Source: CADCTB01 sp035494015 (GTDB lineage: Bacteria; Actinomycetota; Acidimicrobiia; Acidimicrobiales; AC-14). Taken from it: a stretch of DNA of 57,229 nucleotides. The position numbers were made by a program, and so were the translations under genes. The notes under the pieces were generated by a model. The model searched no databases and was not told the origin of the DNA. It worked only from the letters and a program-made list of their open reading frames with translations. This document shows, in pieces, positions 23,781 through 32,340 of this stretch. The number at the start of each line of letters is the position of its first letter. Position 1 is the stretch's first letter. Location of the stretch: the NCBI GenBank assembly GCA_035494015.1, contig DATJHJ010000050.1:1-57229 (forward strand), written 5' to 3'.

Positions 23781-25312
23781 CGGGCCCGCCGCAACGGGTC
23801 GGCCGACAGGGCGGCGCGGGCGGCGTTGGCGCCGCATGCCCCGTGCACGCCCGCCCCGGGGTGGGCGGACGCCCCGGCCAGGAACAGCCCGGCGATCGCC
23901 GTGTTGGGCCGGCCCAGGCCGGGGATGGGCCGGAAGACGAGCTGCTGGTGGAGCTGCTGTGTCCCGCCGCCGACTGCGCCGCCGCGGAGGTTGGCGTCCG
24001 CCGCCTCCAGGCCCTCCGGCGTGAGCAGGTGCCGGGCCTTGACCAGGGCACGGAAGCCGGGGGCCAGCTCCTCCACCCGGTTCTCGATCAGGTCGGCGTA
24101 GGCCTCGGCCTCGAACGTCGCCCCGCGCGGAACGTGGGTGTAGGCCCAGCCCGTGGCCGTCCCCGGCGGGCAGCGCGACGGGTCGGCCACGCTCTGCTGG
24201 CCGAACAGCACGAAGGGTCGGGCCGGCATCGTCCCCGTGGCCAGGTCGGTGAAGTACCGGGACAGCTCGTTCAGGCTGTCGCTGATGTGGACCGTCCCGG
24301 CCCGGCGGGCGTTCGCGGCGGTCCAGGGGATCGGCGCGTCCAGGGCCCAGTCGACCTTGAAGGTGGCGCAGTCCCACTCGAAGCGGCGGAGGTTGTCGAC
24401 CACGCGGGTGGGCAGGTGGTCGCTACCGACCAGGTCCAGGAACAGGGTGGGGGCGTCGACGTCGGCCAGCACGGCGCGGCGGGCCTCGATCTCGGTGCCG
24501 TCGGCGGTGCGCACGGCCACGGCCCGGCCTCTGCGCACGACCACCTGCGTCACCGCGGTGGCGCACATGACGGTGGCGCCCGCCGCTTCGGCCCGGCGGC
24601 GCAGGGCGGCGGCGAGCCGGCCGGCCCCGCCCTCGGGGACCGGGAAGCCGTGCTGCTGGCCGGCGCAGGCCAGGATCCAGCCGAACAGGCCGCTGCCCGC
24701 GGCCTCGGGACCGATGTCGGTGTGGGCCGCGTTCCCGCCGATGAGCATGGCCGCGCCTTCGCCCGCCCCGGCGAACTCCTCCTGCACCAGCCGGCGGGCG
24801 GGCAGGAGGGCGAAGCGGGCGAAGCGGGCCCACTCGGCGGGACCGATGGCCGCGGCCAGCCGGGTGCCGGCCCGCACCGGGGGGAACAGGCCGAGAAAGG
24901 CCTCGAACAGGGGGGCGCTGAGGTCCTCCCACCGGCGGAACACCCGTCGCCAGCTGTCCCCGTCGCCTGCCGCGTAGGTGTCGAGCGACGCCGCCGTCTC
25001 GTCGAGGTCGGTCGACAGGGCCACGCAGCGGCCGTCCGGCGTGGGGTGGGCGAGGGTCAACGGCGCCCGCCGCCACCGCAGCCCGTGCGCGGCGAGGTCC
25101 AACGCGTTCAGCGCCGGAGAGGCGGCGGCGAAGGGGTAGAAGGCGCTGAACGTGTCGTGGTGGAAGCCGGGCAGGGTCAGCTCCTGGGTCCGGACGGCGC
25201 CGCCCACCTCGTCGCCCGCCTCGAGGACGGCGACGCTCCACCCGGCGTCGGCCAGCATGGCCGCGGCCACCAGCCCGTGGTGCCCGGCCCCGATGACCAC
25301 CGCGTCGGGCAT
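23717..25312 (-). CDS. CrtI/phytoene-dehydrogenase-like FAD-dependent oxidoreductase
   Basis: 531 aa from ATG at 25312. The dinucleotide-binding motif VVIGAGHHGLVAAAMLADAG is at the very N-terminus, followed by VLEAGDEVGGAVRT, and the C-terminus has the family's FLAGASAHPGAGVHGACGAN. The group contains carotenoid desaturases and PYROXD2-like proteins; no carotenoid genes flank it, so the substrate is open. About 20 residues after the usual end (GLTRRMDSLPLRPGRTS) are encoded opposite the Rieske gene. The divergent neighbour is a phosphoribosyltransferase 43 bp away. Confidence 0.85.
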   Translation of the reverse strand: MPDAVVIGAGHHGLVAAAMLADAGWSVAVLEAGDEVGGAVRTQELTLPGFHHDTFSAFYPFAAASPALNALDLAAHGLRWRRAPLTLAHPTPDGRCVALSTDLDETAASLDTYAAGDGDSWRRVFRRWEDLSAPLFEAFLGLFPPVRAGTRLAAAIGPAEWARFARFALLPARRLVQEEFAGAGEGAAMLIGGNAAHTDIGPEAAGSGLFGWILACAGQQHGFPVPEGGAGRLAAALRRRAEAAGATVMCATAVTQVVVRRGRAVAVRTADGTEIEARRAVLADVDAPTLFLDLVGSDHLPTRVVDNLRRFEWDCATFKVDWALDAPIPWTAANARRAGTVHISDSLNELSRYFTDLATGTMPARPFVLFGQQSVADPSRCPPGTATGWAYTHVPRGATFEAEAYADLIENRVEELAPGFRALVKARHLLTPEGLEAADANLRGGAVGGGTQQLHQQLVFRPIPGLGRPNTAIAGLFLAGASAHPGAGVHGACGANAARAALSADPLRRARQWVGLTRRMDSLPLRPGRTS

Positions 25313-25355
25313 GCGGGCATTCTCCCCCGCGGCCGGCGTGCAGAATGTCCCCGAC

Positions 25356-26015
25356 ATGGCCTTCCGGGACCGCGCCGACGCCGGGCGGCGCCTCGCCACG
25401 TCCCTGTCCCATCTGGCCGGCGCGGCCGACGTGGTCGTCCTCGGCCTGGCTCGGGGCGGCGTGCCCGTGGCCTACGAGGTGGCGACCGCCCTCGGGGCGC
25501 CCCTGGACGTGCTGCTGGCCCGCAAGCTGGGGGTGCCGGGCCAGCCCGAGCTGGCCATGGGCGCCCTGGCCTCGGGCGGCCTGCGGGTGCTCAACCGTTC
25601 GGTCATCGACAGCCTGCGGATCCCGGCCGACGCGGTGGAGCAGGTGGCCGAGCGGGAGGCGGCCGAGCTGGCCCGGCGGGAGGAGCTGTACCGGCCCGGC
25701 CGGCCCCAGCTCGACGTTGGCGGCAAGGTGGCGGTCGTGGTCGACGACGGCCTGGCCACCGGTGCCACCATGCGGGCGGCCATCGCCGCCCTGCGGGCCC
25801 AGTCGCCCGCCCGGTTGATCGCCGCCGTGCCGGTCGGCTCGGCCGAGACCTGCGCCGACGTGGCCCGGGAGGCGGACGAGCTGGTGTGCCTGCGCACCCC
25901 GGCGTCGTTCCATGCCGTGGGCCAGTGGTACGACGACTTCACCCAAGTCACCGACGACGAGATCCGCGCGTTGCTCGCGGCGCCGACCGGCAAGGAGGAC
26001 GAGCATGGCCAATGA
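25356..26015 (+). CDS. Phosphoribosyltransferase family protein (COG1926 type)
   Basis: 219 aa. The PRPP-binding loop is VAVVVDDGLATGATMRAA (about residues 126-143); the N-terminal VVVLGLARGGVPVAYEVATA and LLARKLGVPGQPELAMGA complete the fold. Members are predicted phosphoribosyltransferases of unknown base specificity. It overlaps the start of mscR by 11 bp, and the mscR ribosome-binding site AAGGAGG lies within its coding region. Confidence 0.85.
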   Translation: MAFRDRADAGRRLATSLSHLAGAADVVVLGLARGGVPVAYEVATALGAPLDVLLARKLGVPGQPELAMGALASGGLRVLNRSVIDSLRIPADAVEQVAEREAAELARREELYRPGRPQLDVGGKVAVVVDDGLATGATMRAAIAALRAQSPARLIAAVPVGSAETCADVAREADELVCLRTPASFHAVGQWYDDFTQVTDDEIRALLAAPTGKEDEHGQ

Positions 26016-27090
26016 GGTGCGGGGCGTGGTGGCCGGGGCCAAAGGCGAGCCCGTCGGGGTCCAAACGATCGTCGTCCCCGACCCGGGCCCGGGGGAGGCC
26101 CTGGTGCGGATCCAGGCGTGCGGGGTGTGCCACACCGACCTCCACTACCGGGAGGGGGCGATCAACGACGACTTCCCGTTCCTGCTCGGGCACGAGGCGG
26201 CGGGGACCGTGGAGGCGGTGGGCGACGACGTGGCCAACGTGGCGCCGGGCGACTTCGTGGTCCTGGCCTGGCGGGCGCCGTGCGGCCGGTGCCGCTCCTG
26301 CCTGCGGGGGCGACCCTGGTACTGCTTCGACAGCGCCAACGCGGCGCAGAAGATGACGCTGCCCGACGGCACCGCGCTCAGCCCGGCGCTGGGCATCGGC
26401 GCCTTCACCGAGCTGTCGCTGGTGGCCGCCGGCCAGGCGGTCAAGGTCGACCCGGCGGCGGGGGCGGCGGCGGCCGGGCTGATCGGCTGCGGCGTGATGG
26501 CCGGCTTCGGTGCCGCGCTGAACACCGGCGGGGTGACCCGCGGTGACACCGTCGCCGTGTTCGGCTGCGGCGGGGTGGGCGACGCGGCCATCGCCGCCTC
26601 GGCCCTGGCCGGGGCCCGGCGGATCATCGCCGTCGACCTCGACGACCGCAAGCTGGCGTGGGCCCGGGAGTTCGGCGCCACCGACACGGTCAACGCCGGC
26701 CAGACCGACCCGGTGGAGGCGGTGCGGGCCCTCACCGACGGGTTCGGCGTCGACGTGGCCGTCGAGGCGGTGGGCCGGCCCGACGTCTTCCGCCAGGCCT
26801 TCTTCTCCCGAGACCTGGCCGGCATCCTCGTCCAGGTCGGCGTGCCCGACCCGACTATGACCCTCGAGGTGCCCATGATCGAGTTCTTCGGCCGGGGTGG
26901 GGCGCTGAAGCCGTCGTGGTACGGGGACTGCCTGCCCACCCGGGACTTCCCGCTCCTGATCGACCTCTACCTGTCCGGCCGCTTCCCGCTCGACCGCTTC
27001 GTATCCGAGACCGTTCCCCTCGACGGCGTGGAGGAGGCGTTTGCCAAAATGCAGCGTGGGGAAGTTCTTCGATCAGTCGTGGTGTTCTGA
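26005..27090 (+). CDS. mscR: S-(hydroxymethyl)mycothiol dehydrogenase / S-nitrosomycothiol reductase
   Basis: 361 aa zinc alcohol dehydrogenase. Catalytic zinc site CGVCHTD and GHEAAG, structural zinc cysteines in CGRCRSCLRGRPWYC, nucleotide loop GCGGVGDAAI. The conserved ends (VRGVVAGAKGEPV at the start, WYGDCLPTRDFPLLIDLYL and LRSVVVF at the end) match the mycothiol-dependent formaldehyde dehydrogenase subgroup. It oxidises the formaldehyde-mycothiol adduct and can reduce S-nitrosomycothiol with NADH. mshA later in the window makes mycothiol synthesis likely in this cell. Confidence 0.92.
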   Translation: MANEVRGVVAGAKGEPVGVQTIVVPDPGPGEALVRIQACGVCHTDLHYREGAINDDFPFLLGHEAAGTVEAVGDDVANVAPGDFVVLAWRAPCGRCRSCLRGRPWYCFDSANAAQKMTLPDGTALSPALGIGAFTELSLVAAGQAVKVDPAAGAAAAGLIGCGVMAGFGAALNTGGVTRGDTVAVFGCGGVGDAAIAASALAGARRIIAVDLDDRKLAWAREFGATDTVNAGQTDPVEAVRALTDGFGVDVAVEAVGRPDVFRQAFFSRDLAGILVQVGVPDPTMTLEVPMIEFFGRGGALKPSWYGDCLPTRDFPLLIDLYLSGRFPLDRFVSETVPLDGVEEAFAKMQRGEVLRSVVVF

Positions 27091-27110
27091 TCGCGCCGCG
27101 ACTGGAACTG

Positions 27111-27132
27111 CCTACCGACCGGTAGGTAGGCT
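27111..27132 (+). promoter_or_regulatory. TetR-like operator overlapping the desaturase promoter
   Basis: CCTACC-GACC-GGTAGG is a 16-bp near-palindrome resembling TetR-family operators (ACCGACCGGTxGGT core). A TAGGCT -10 (27127-27132) overlaps its right edge, so binding would block the polymerase. The 5' leader is then about 30 nt with GGGAGG before the start. No TetR gene is in the window. Confidence 0.55.
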
Positions 27133-27172
27133 GCGGTGGGACGAAGCAGACGTCGGCCGTGGGAGGAAAATG

Positions 27173-28081
27173 ATGAACGAGGTTGACCTTCTCCACGAGC
27201 TGGCGCCGGAGGCGGAGCGGCTCCTGGAGCGGCATCTGGCCCAGTCCAAGGAGTGGTTCCCCCACGAGCTGGTGCCGTGGGACGAGGTGGCGAAGCACGA
27301 TCCCCGGGAGCCGTGGAGCCCGGACGTGCGGCCGATGGCCGACGCCGTGCGCCGGGCTCTCATCGTCAACCTCCTCACCGAGGACAACCTGCCCTACTAC
27401 ACCACCGAGATCTCGCGGATGTTCGGCACGGACCACGCCTGGGGCGCCTGGAGCCGGCGGTGGACGGCTGAGGAGGGGCGGCACTCCATCGTCATCCGTG
27501 ACTACCTCACCGTCACCGGCACCGCCGACCCTGTCGCCCTGGAGCGGGGCCGGATGCAGCACGCCGAGTACGGGTTCCACCAGCCGGCGTGGGGAGCGGC
27601 CGACGGGTTCGTCTACGTCGCCCTCCAGGAGCTGGCCACCCGGATCTCCCATCGCAACACCGGCAAGCTGATGGCGGACAAGGCCGGCTACGACGTGATG
27701 GCGCGGGTCGCCGCCGACGAGAACATGCACTACCTGTTCTACAAGGACGTGACCGCCGCCGCCGTGGCCCTCGACCCGTCGATCATGGTGCTGGCCATGG
27801 AGCGGCAGGTCCGCCACTTCCAGATGCCGGGCGCGGGCATCGACGGCTTCTCCACCCACGCCAAGGCCATCGCCGACGCCGGCATCTACGACCTGGCCAT
27901 CCACCACGACCAGATCCTCGTCCCTGTCGTCCTGCGGGCCTGGCAGCTGGAGTCGTTGGAGGGCCTGTCGCCGGAGGCCGAGGAGGCCCGGGAGCGGCTG
28001 GTGCACCGGCTGGGCCGCATCGGCAAGGTGGCCCGCTCGCAGGCCGAGCGCCGCCACGAGCGCCGGTCTCCCGCCGCCTAG
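27173..28081 (+). CDS. Acyl-ACP desaturase (DesA-like, di-iron)
   Basis: 302 aa (a second ATG lies one codon earlier at 27170; 27173 gives better spacing to GGGAGG). A soluble ferritin-like di-iron enzyme that introduces double bonds into acyl chains. Iron ligands are in the first helix TEDNLPYYTTEI, EEGRHSIV, and later LQELATRISHRN and ADENMHYLF, giving the two ExxH pairs. The sequence is like actinobacterial DesA1/DesA2. Regulation by a TetR-type repressor is suggested by the palindrome over its -10, consistent with control by fatty-acid state. Confidence 0.9.
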   Translation: MNEVDLLHELAPEAERLLERHLAQSKEWFPHELVPWDEVAKHDPREPWSPDVRPMADAVRRALIVNLLTEDNLPYYTTEISRMFGTDHAWGAWSRRWTAEEGRHSIVIRDYLTVTGTADPVALERGRMQHAEYGFHQPAWGAADGFVYVALQELATRISHRNTGKLMADKAGYDVMARVAADENMHYLFYKDVTAAAVALDPSIMVLAMERQVRHFQMPGAGIDGFSTHAKAIADAGIYDLAIHHDQILVPVVLRAWQLESLEGLSPEAEEARERLVHRLGRIGKVARSQAERRHERRSPAA

Positions 28082-28084
28082 GCG

Positions 28085-28642
28085 GTGGACGCCAACCAGT
28101 ACCAGCGGGCCCTGCTCGCCACCGGCCGCATCGTGGCCGGGGTGCGCCCCGACCAGCTCGGCGCGCCCACCCCGTGCCGCGACTGGGACGTCCGCCTGCT
28201 GCTGAACCACATCATCGGCGGGAACCACATGTTCGCCACCGTGGCCCGGGGCGGGAGGGTCGAGGCCAGCGGCGACATGGAGGACTACACCCGGCCCGAC
28301 CCCGGCAGCCGCTACCTGGAGTCGGCCGAGGCCGTGCTGGCCGCCTGGGCCGAGCCGGGAGCGATGGAACGTCGGGTCCACATGCCCTTCGGCGACATCC
28401 CCGGATCGGCGGCGGTCAGCATCCACTTCCTGGACCTCGTGGTCCACGGCTGGGATCTGGCTCGCGCCACCGACCAGGACGCCACCATCGCCCCCGACCT
28501 GGCCGCCGAGGCCCTCGACATCTCCTCCGACCTGCTCAGCCCCGAGCTGCGGGAGGCGGGCGTGTTCGGCCCCGAGGTCCCCGCCGCCGTCGACGATCCC
28601 CTCCATGACCGCCTCGTCGCCTTTATGGGCCGCCGCCCCTGA
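28085..28642 (+). CDS. TIGR03086-type metal-binding protein (DinB/maleylpyruvate isomerase-like)
   Basis: 185 aa, starts 3 bp after the desaturase stop. The N-terminal LGAPTPCRDWDVRLLLNHII is the hallmark of the TIGR03086 / mycothiol-dependent maleylpyruvate isomerase N-terminal group; histidines in LNHIIGGN, SIHFLDLVVHGWDLARAT complete the probable metal site. Members of this superfamily often use mycothiol, fitting mshA and mscR here, but the substrate is unknown. Confidence 0.85.
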   Translation: MDANQYQRALLATGRIVAGVRPDQLGAPTPCRDWDVRLLLNHIIGGNHMFATVARGGRVEASGDMEDYTRPDPGSRYLESAEAVLAAWAEPGAMERRVHMPFGDIPGSAAVSIHFLDLVVHGWDLARATDQDATIAPDLAAEALDISSDLLSPELREAGVFGPEVPAAVDDPLHDRLVAFMGRRP

Positions 28643-28646
28643 GGAG

Positions 28647-30038
28647 TCAGTCCTCCGGGACCGCCAGCCGGTTCCCGCAGTTGAAGCAGAACTTGGCGAT
28701 GGCCGGGTTCTTCTCGCCGCACTCGATGCAGAACACCGACTTGGCCCCCGATTTGGCCGCCTTCTTGGCCGCGGGCGCCGGCTTCTTCTTGGCCGCCGGA
28801 GCGGGGGCCTCGGCGACGGTGGCGCCGGCTTTCCCCGCCTTCTTGGTGGCGGGCGTTGCCTTCTTGGCGGCCGGTGTCGCCTTCTTGGCCGGGGCCCTCG
28901 TCGCTGCCGGCGCCTTCTTGGCCGCCGGAGCGGGCTTCTTGGCCGCGGGCGGCGCCTTGCGGGCCGTGGCTTTGCGGACGGGAGCGGGCGCCGCCTCCTC
29001 CTCCTGGTCGTCTTCGAGCTCGGGCTCCGGCGGGACGGCCCGCATGGCCGGCGACGTCGCCGCCCGCTCGGCGGCGTGGCGCGGGCCGGGGGCCGGTCCC
29101 GGCTCGTCCTGAGCGTCCACCCCCAGGCTTTGGCGACGGCGGGCGAGGAGCTTGGCCAGGGCGCCCTCGTCCTCGGCGAGCTCGGGCTTGGTGGCGCCGG
29201 CCGCGGTGGTCGAGGCCACCTTGGGCTTGTTCCGGGCGAGCGCGGCGGTGGCCGACGAATCCCGGGCGCCGGCGGGCAGGCCCGACCGGCGAGCTTCCTC
29301 TTCCTCGCGGCGCCGGCGGTTGGCCAGGCGCTGGGCCAGGGCGCCGCCGGCCGCGGCGGGGTCGTCGCTTCGCCTGGCTGCGGGACCCGCGGGCCCGCCG
29401 CGCATGCCTGCCGGTGCGAAGGGGTTGTTGGTCTGGGGACCGCCGGGACGCGCCTGCTGGCGCTCGTAGAACTGGCGCATGGCCCGGTCCCGCATGTCCT
29501 CGGCCGAGGTGGCGTCGTACTGCATGACCAGATCCTCGGGGTTGTGGCCCGTCCGAGCGGCGTGGTCCATGAGCGCCAGCTCGGTGATGGTCATCTCTTC
29601 TTCTTCGTCCGGCTCGGCGTAGTAGACGGGCGGGCCGGTCACCGGGCCGCCGTAGTCCTCGTCGTAGCCCGCGCCGCCGAAGGCCGACGGCGGGGGTGCC
29701 ATCGCCCCCGTGCGCGGGCCCGGGTTCAGCCCGCCGGGGCCGAAGCTCGACCCCACCGCCCCGGACGGCATGGGGGTGAAGGCCTGCTGCGGTGGCTGGG
29801 GCGCGTTTCGCCGCGCCGAAGGGATGCGGCGCATGCTGGGCGGCGGGGCGTCACGCAGCTCGTCGGCGATCTGCTCCAGGGGGGACGGGATGCCGATCCG
29901 CGGCGCGCCCCCCGGGCCAACCATCCCGCCGCCCATGCCCGGGGGGCCGGCGCGCCGGGTCAGGCGCTCGACCTCCTCCGCAGCCTGGCGGTCGAGCTCC
30001 TCTTTCCTGGCGTCCTTGTCCTTGCCGAACCGAGGCAC
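28647..30038 (-). CDS. Zinc-ribbon protein with lysine/alanine-rich histone-H1-like tail
   Basis: 463 aa from GTG at 30038, with GGGAGAGGG before it. Residues 1-200 are Pro/Gly-rich and probably disordered, with an acidic patch EPDEEEEMTITELALMDHAA. A middle helical region has QRLANRRRREEEEARRSG. Residues about 350-440 are a run of AAKK/PAAKK/ATKK repeats like the tails of histone H1 and bacterial HU-like proteins. The C-terminal 30 residues form a zinc ribbon with CIEC and CFNC. It could bind nucleic acid through the tail. No named family for the whole protein. It converges with the TIGR03086 gene. Confidence 0.7.
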   Translation of the reverse strand: MPRFGKDKDARKEELDRQAAEEVERLTRRAGPPGMGGGMVGPGGAPRIGIPSPLEQIADELRDAPPPSMRRIPSARRNAPQPPQQAFTPMPSGAVGSSFGPGGLNPGPRTGAMAPPPSAFGGAGYDEDYGGPVTGPPVYYAEPDEEEEMTITELALMDHAARTGHNPEDLVMQYDATSAEDMRDRAMRQFYERQQARPGGPQTNNPFAPAGMRGGPAGPAARRSDDPAAAGGALAQRLANRRRREEEEARRSGLPAGARDSSATAALARNKPKVASTTAAGATKPELAEDEGALAKLLARRRQSLGVDAQDEPGPAPGPRHAAERAATSPAMRAVPPEPELEDDQEEEAAPAPVRKATARKAPPAAKKPAPAAKKAPAATRAPAKKATPAAKKATPATKKAGKAGATVAEAPAPAAKKKPAPAAKKAAKSGAKSVFCIECGEKNPAIAKFCFNCGNRLAVPED

Positions 30039-30152
30039 GGCCCTCTCCCTGAGACACGGTGACGCTTGCCATCGTAGCTCCGGCCCGGTCGTTGCCCCAC
30101 GGCGGCGCGCCTACCGTCGTGGGGCCACCACGCGGCCAAGGAGGACCTCCCG

Positions 30153-30692
30153 ATGCTCTACGCCTTCGGCTTCGAACGGGTCGCGGTCATGGTCGGCGAC
30201 CTGTACTTCGTCAACCCCCGGCCGCTGGCCGGGCAGGAGGGCCCCGAGCGCGGGGTGCGGCTGGAGCTTCGCGTTCTCGAGCGGGGGGCGTTGCGGGGCG
30301 ACATCTACTCGGCCCAGCCCATCGCCGTCGACCGCCCCCTGTGGCGGGTCGACCTGCTGGAGTCCGTCGCCAGCGCTCCGGGCAGCCTCGATCGCGCCCA
30401 TCACCATCCCCGCTTCGACGGTTGGAACCCGGGGTCGCGCCACTTCGTCCCCGAGCTGTCGGCCGCCCCCCTCGACTGGCTGACCGGCGAGCTGTCCGAC
30501 CTGGACGCCGTGCTGGCCCGGGCCGGCGCCCCGCCGGGAACGGCCGGGCCGGGCGATGCCGAGAGCCTGCGCGTCGCCGTCCCCGAAATCGTCGACGCCG
30601 TTCGCCGGCTGCTGGCCCGGGTGGCGGGGGGCGAGCTCGGTCGTCCCGACGACGATCGGGAGATGGCCAGCGCCCGCATCGGTTGGCTGTAG
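30153..30692 (+). CDS. Conserved hypothetical protein
   Basis: 179 aa with AAGGAGG ten or so bases before the ATG. MLYAFGFERVAVMVGDLYFV opens it; a histidine-rich middle (LDRAHHHPRFDGWNPGSRHF) could bind a metal; the C-terminal half is helical. I do not recognise a family. It converges on the MOSC gene, whose stop is 6 bp past its own. Confidence 0.6.
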   Translation: MLYAFGFERVAVMVGDLYFVNPRPLAGQEGPERGVRLELRVLERGALRGDIYSAQPIAVDRPLWRVDLLESVASAPGSLDRAHHHPRFDGWNPGSRHFVPELSAAPLDWLTGELSDLDAVLARAGAPPGTAGPGDAESLRVAVPEIVDAVRRLLARVAGGELGRPDDDREMASARIGWL

Positions 30693-30698
30693 GCGGGC

Positions 30699-31244
30699 CT
30701 AGACGGGGCCGAGCGCGGCGTGCGGCGGCGCCGGTAGCTCGACGCTCACCGCGTCGTGGGGCCGGATCTCTCCGGCGTTCACCACCACGGCCATGATGCC
30801 GGCCCGGCGGACGAGGGCGCCGGTGTCGTCCCGGTCGAGCACCGCCGCCATGAGGCCGGGCTGGATCCGCTCGAGCTGGCGGCACGGGGTGCGCAGGCCG
30901 GTCACCTCGACGACTGCCTCGGGCCCGAGCCGCAGCCGGGCGCCGGCCGGAAGGGCCAGGAGATCCACGCCGCGGGTGGTGACGTTCTCGCCCATCTCGC
31001 CCGGCCGGACGGGCAGGCCCCGCGCCCCCAGCTCGTCGTGCAGCTCGGCGGCGACGAGGTGGAGCTGCCGCAGGTTCGGCTGGCTCGGATCCCGCCTGAC
31101 CCGCGACCGGTGCTGCACGGTCCGGCCCTGATGGGCATCGCCCTCGACCCCCAGCCCCTCCAGCAGGCGGATGCTCGGCCGTCCCGGCTTGCGCAACGTG
31201 TGGCTGGGGCTGGCGTGCACGGACTCGATCCGGCCGTCGTCCAT
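30699..31244 (-). CDS. MOSC domain protein
   Basis: 181 aa. MOSC domains occur in molybdenum-cofactor sulfurase C-termini and in stand-alone proteins such as YiiM that reduce N-hydroxylated compounds using Mo-cofactor. Visible are LEGLGVEGDAHQGRTVQHRS, RPGEMGENVTTRGVDLLALP and the conserved cysteine in VTGLRTPCRQLERIQPGL. ATG at 31244 is chosen because of CACACT 7 nt upstream. It diverges from the methyltransferase at 31327. Confidence 0.87.
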   Translation of the reverse strand: MDDGRIESVHASPSHTLRKPGRPSIRLLEGLGVEGDAHQGRTVQHRSRVRRDPSQPNLRQLHLVAAELHDELGARGLPVRPGEMGENVTTRGVDLLALPAGARLRLGPEAVVEVTGLRTPCRQLERIQPGLMAAVLDRDDTGALVRRAGIMAVVVNAGEIRPHDAVSVELPAPPHAALGPV

Positions 31245-31251
31245 GGCGCCC

Positions 31252-31257
31252 AGTGTG
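31252..31257 (-). promoter_or_regulatory. -10 element of the MOSC gene
   Basis: CACACT on the minus strand ending 7 nt before the ATG at 31244. Confidence 0.4.
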
Positions 31258-31326
31258 GCTGCCGGTGGGACGCCAGCGCGAGGATTATCGGGGGCGGTTC
31301 CGACGGGCACACGGGGGATCGGGCAC

Positions 31327-32049
31327 ATGAGCGCCTACTACCGGGAGGATCTGGCCCTCGTTCACCACCTGGGGTTCGGCTTCCATGCCGATGACTGCGC
31401 CCCCGGCATCCTGGCCCTGCTCGAGCCCGTCCGGGCCCGGCGCGGCCTCGTCCTCGAGCTGGGGTGCGGGAGTGGGGCGCTGACCCGGCACCTGGTGGCC
31501 GCCGGCCACCGGGTCCTCGCCACCGACGGCTCGCCGGCCATGGTCGAGCTGGCCCGGCGAGCCGTTCCCGGCGTGGAGGACGTGCGGGTGCTGGTCCTGC
31601 CCGACGACCCGCTCCCGCCCGCCGACGCGGTGGTCTCGGTCGGCCACGTCCTCAGCTACCTGCCCGACGAAGCGGCGATCGAGCGGACGCTGGAGGCCTG
31701 TGCCGCGGCGCTCAAACCGGGCGGCGTCCTGGCCCTCGACCTCTGCGACCTTCGCTTCGGCCTGGCCCGCGTCGGGTCGCCGCCCTACGTGCGGCTGGAG
31801 GACGACTGGGCGATCGTGACGTTCTTCGAGGTGCCGGCGCCCGACCGGTTCGTCCGCCACATCACCGTGTTCGTTCGCGGACCCGACGGTGGGTGGCGGC
31901 GCGACGACGAGCGCCACGAGAACGTCCTGGTCGACACGTCCCGGCTCCCGGCGCTGCTCGCCGCCCATGCCGTGCAGGCCGCGATCGCCCCCGGTTTCGG
32001 CCACCGACGCCTGCCCGAGGGCCTCGTCGCCCTCGTCGGTCACCGCTGA
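31327..32049 (+). CDS. Class I SAM-dependent methyltransferase
   Basis: 240 aa. The SAM-binding motif I is VLELGCGSGALTRHL (about residues 43-57), followed by VLATDGSPAMVELA (motif II) and LKPGGVLALDLCDLR (motif post-III). The family methylates many small molecules; the substrate is not predictable. It ends 24 bp before the tRNA-Lys gene on the other strand. Confidence 0.88.
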   Translation: MSAYYREDLALVHHLGFGFHADDCAPGILALLEPVRARRGLVLELGCGSGALTRHLVAAGHRVLATDGSPAMVELARRAVPGVEDVRVLVLPDDPLPPADAVVSVGHVLSYLPDEAAIERTLEACAAALKPGGVLALDLCDLRFGLARVGSPPYVRLEDDWAIVTFFEVPAPDRFVRHITVFVRGPDGGWRRDDERHENVLVDTSRLPALLAAHAVQAAIAPGFGHRRLPEGLVALVGHR

Positions 32050-32072
32050 CTCCCGCCGGACGCTCCTCGTCG

Positions 32073-32144
32073 TGGGCCGCCCGGGGCTCGAACCCGGCCC
32101 AGAAGCTTAAAAGGCTCCCGCTCTACCCGATGAGCTAACGGCCC
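32073..32144 (-). tRNA. tRNA-Lys (anticodon TTT)
   Basis: Full cloverleaf on the minus strand: acceptor GGGCCGT pairs with GCGGCCC (last pair T-G), D arm GCTC/GAGC, anticodon stem GGAGC/GCTTC with loop CTTTTAA giving anticodon TTT (32109-32111), variable loop TGGG, T arm CCGGG-TTCGAGC-CCCGG, discriminator A at 32073. No CCA is encoded. The four-base variable loop is one shorter than usual. Confidence 0.93.
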
Positions 32145-32263
32145 GGGGACAGCGTAGTCAGTGGGCCGGTGATTCCTTCGGGCCGCGCTGTGACAGCGCC
32201 GACGGTCCGGTGAGGGGCGCCCCCATTCCCCGCGGGACACGTCGGGCGGGCATCACCGCCGGC

Positions 32264-32340
32264 GCGGATCGGGTGCATTCCGCGTCGTGAAATCGGCCGG
32301 CGGGGCCGGAATCACGACGCCCGGTGCACCCGATCGCGCG
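32264..32340. repeat. Long imperfect palindrome next to the DHFR-like gene (family D)
   Basis: Arms of about 35 bp: CGCGGATCGGGTGCA and CGTCGTGA on the left are mirrored by ACGACG and TGCACCCGATCGCGCG on the right, joined by GGCCGG-CGG-GGCCGG. It ends exactly against the stop codon (32341) of the minus-strand DHFR-like gene and may act as its terminator. The rest of the 196-bp gap between the tRNA and this gene holds a small hairpin GCGCTG-TGA-CAGCGC at 32185-32199 and nothing else that I can see. Confidence 0.7.
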
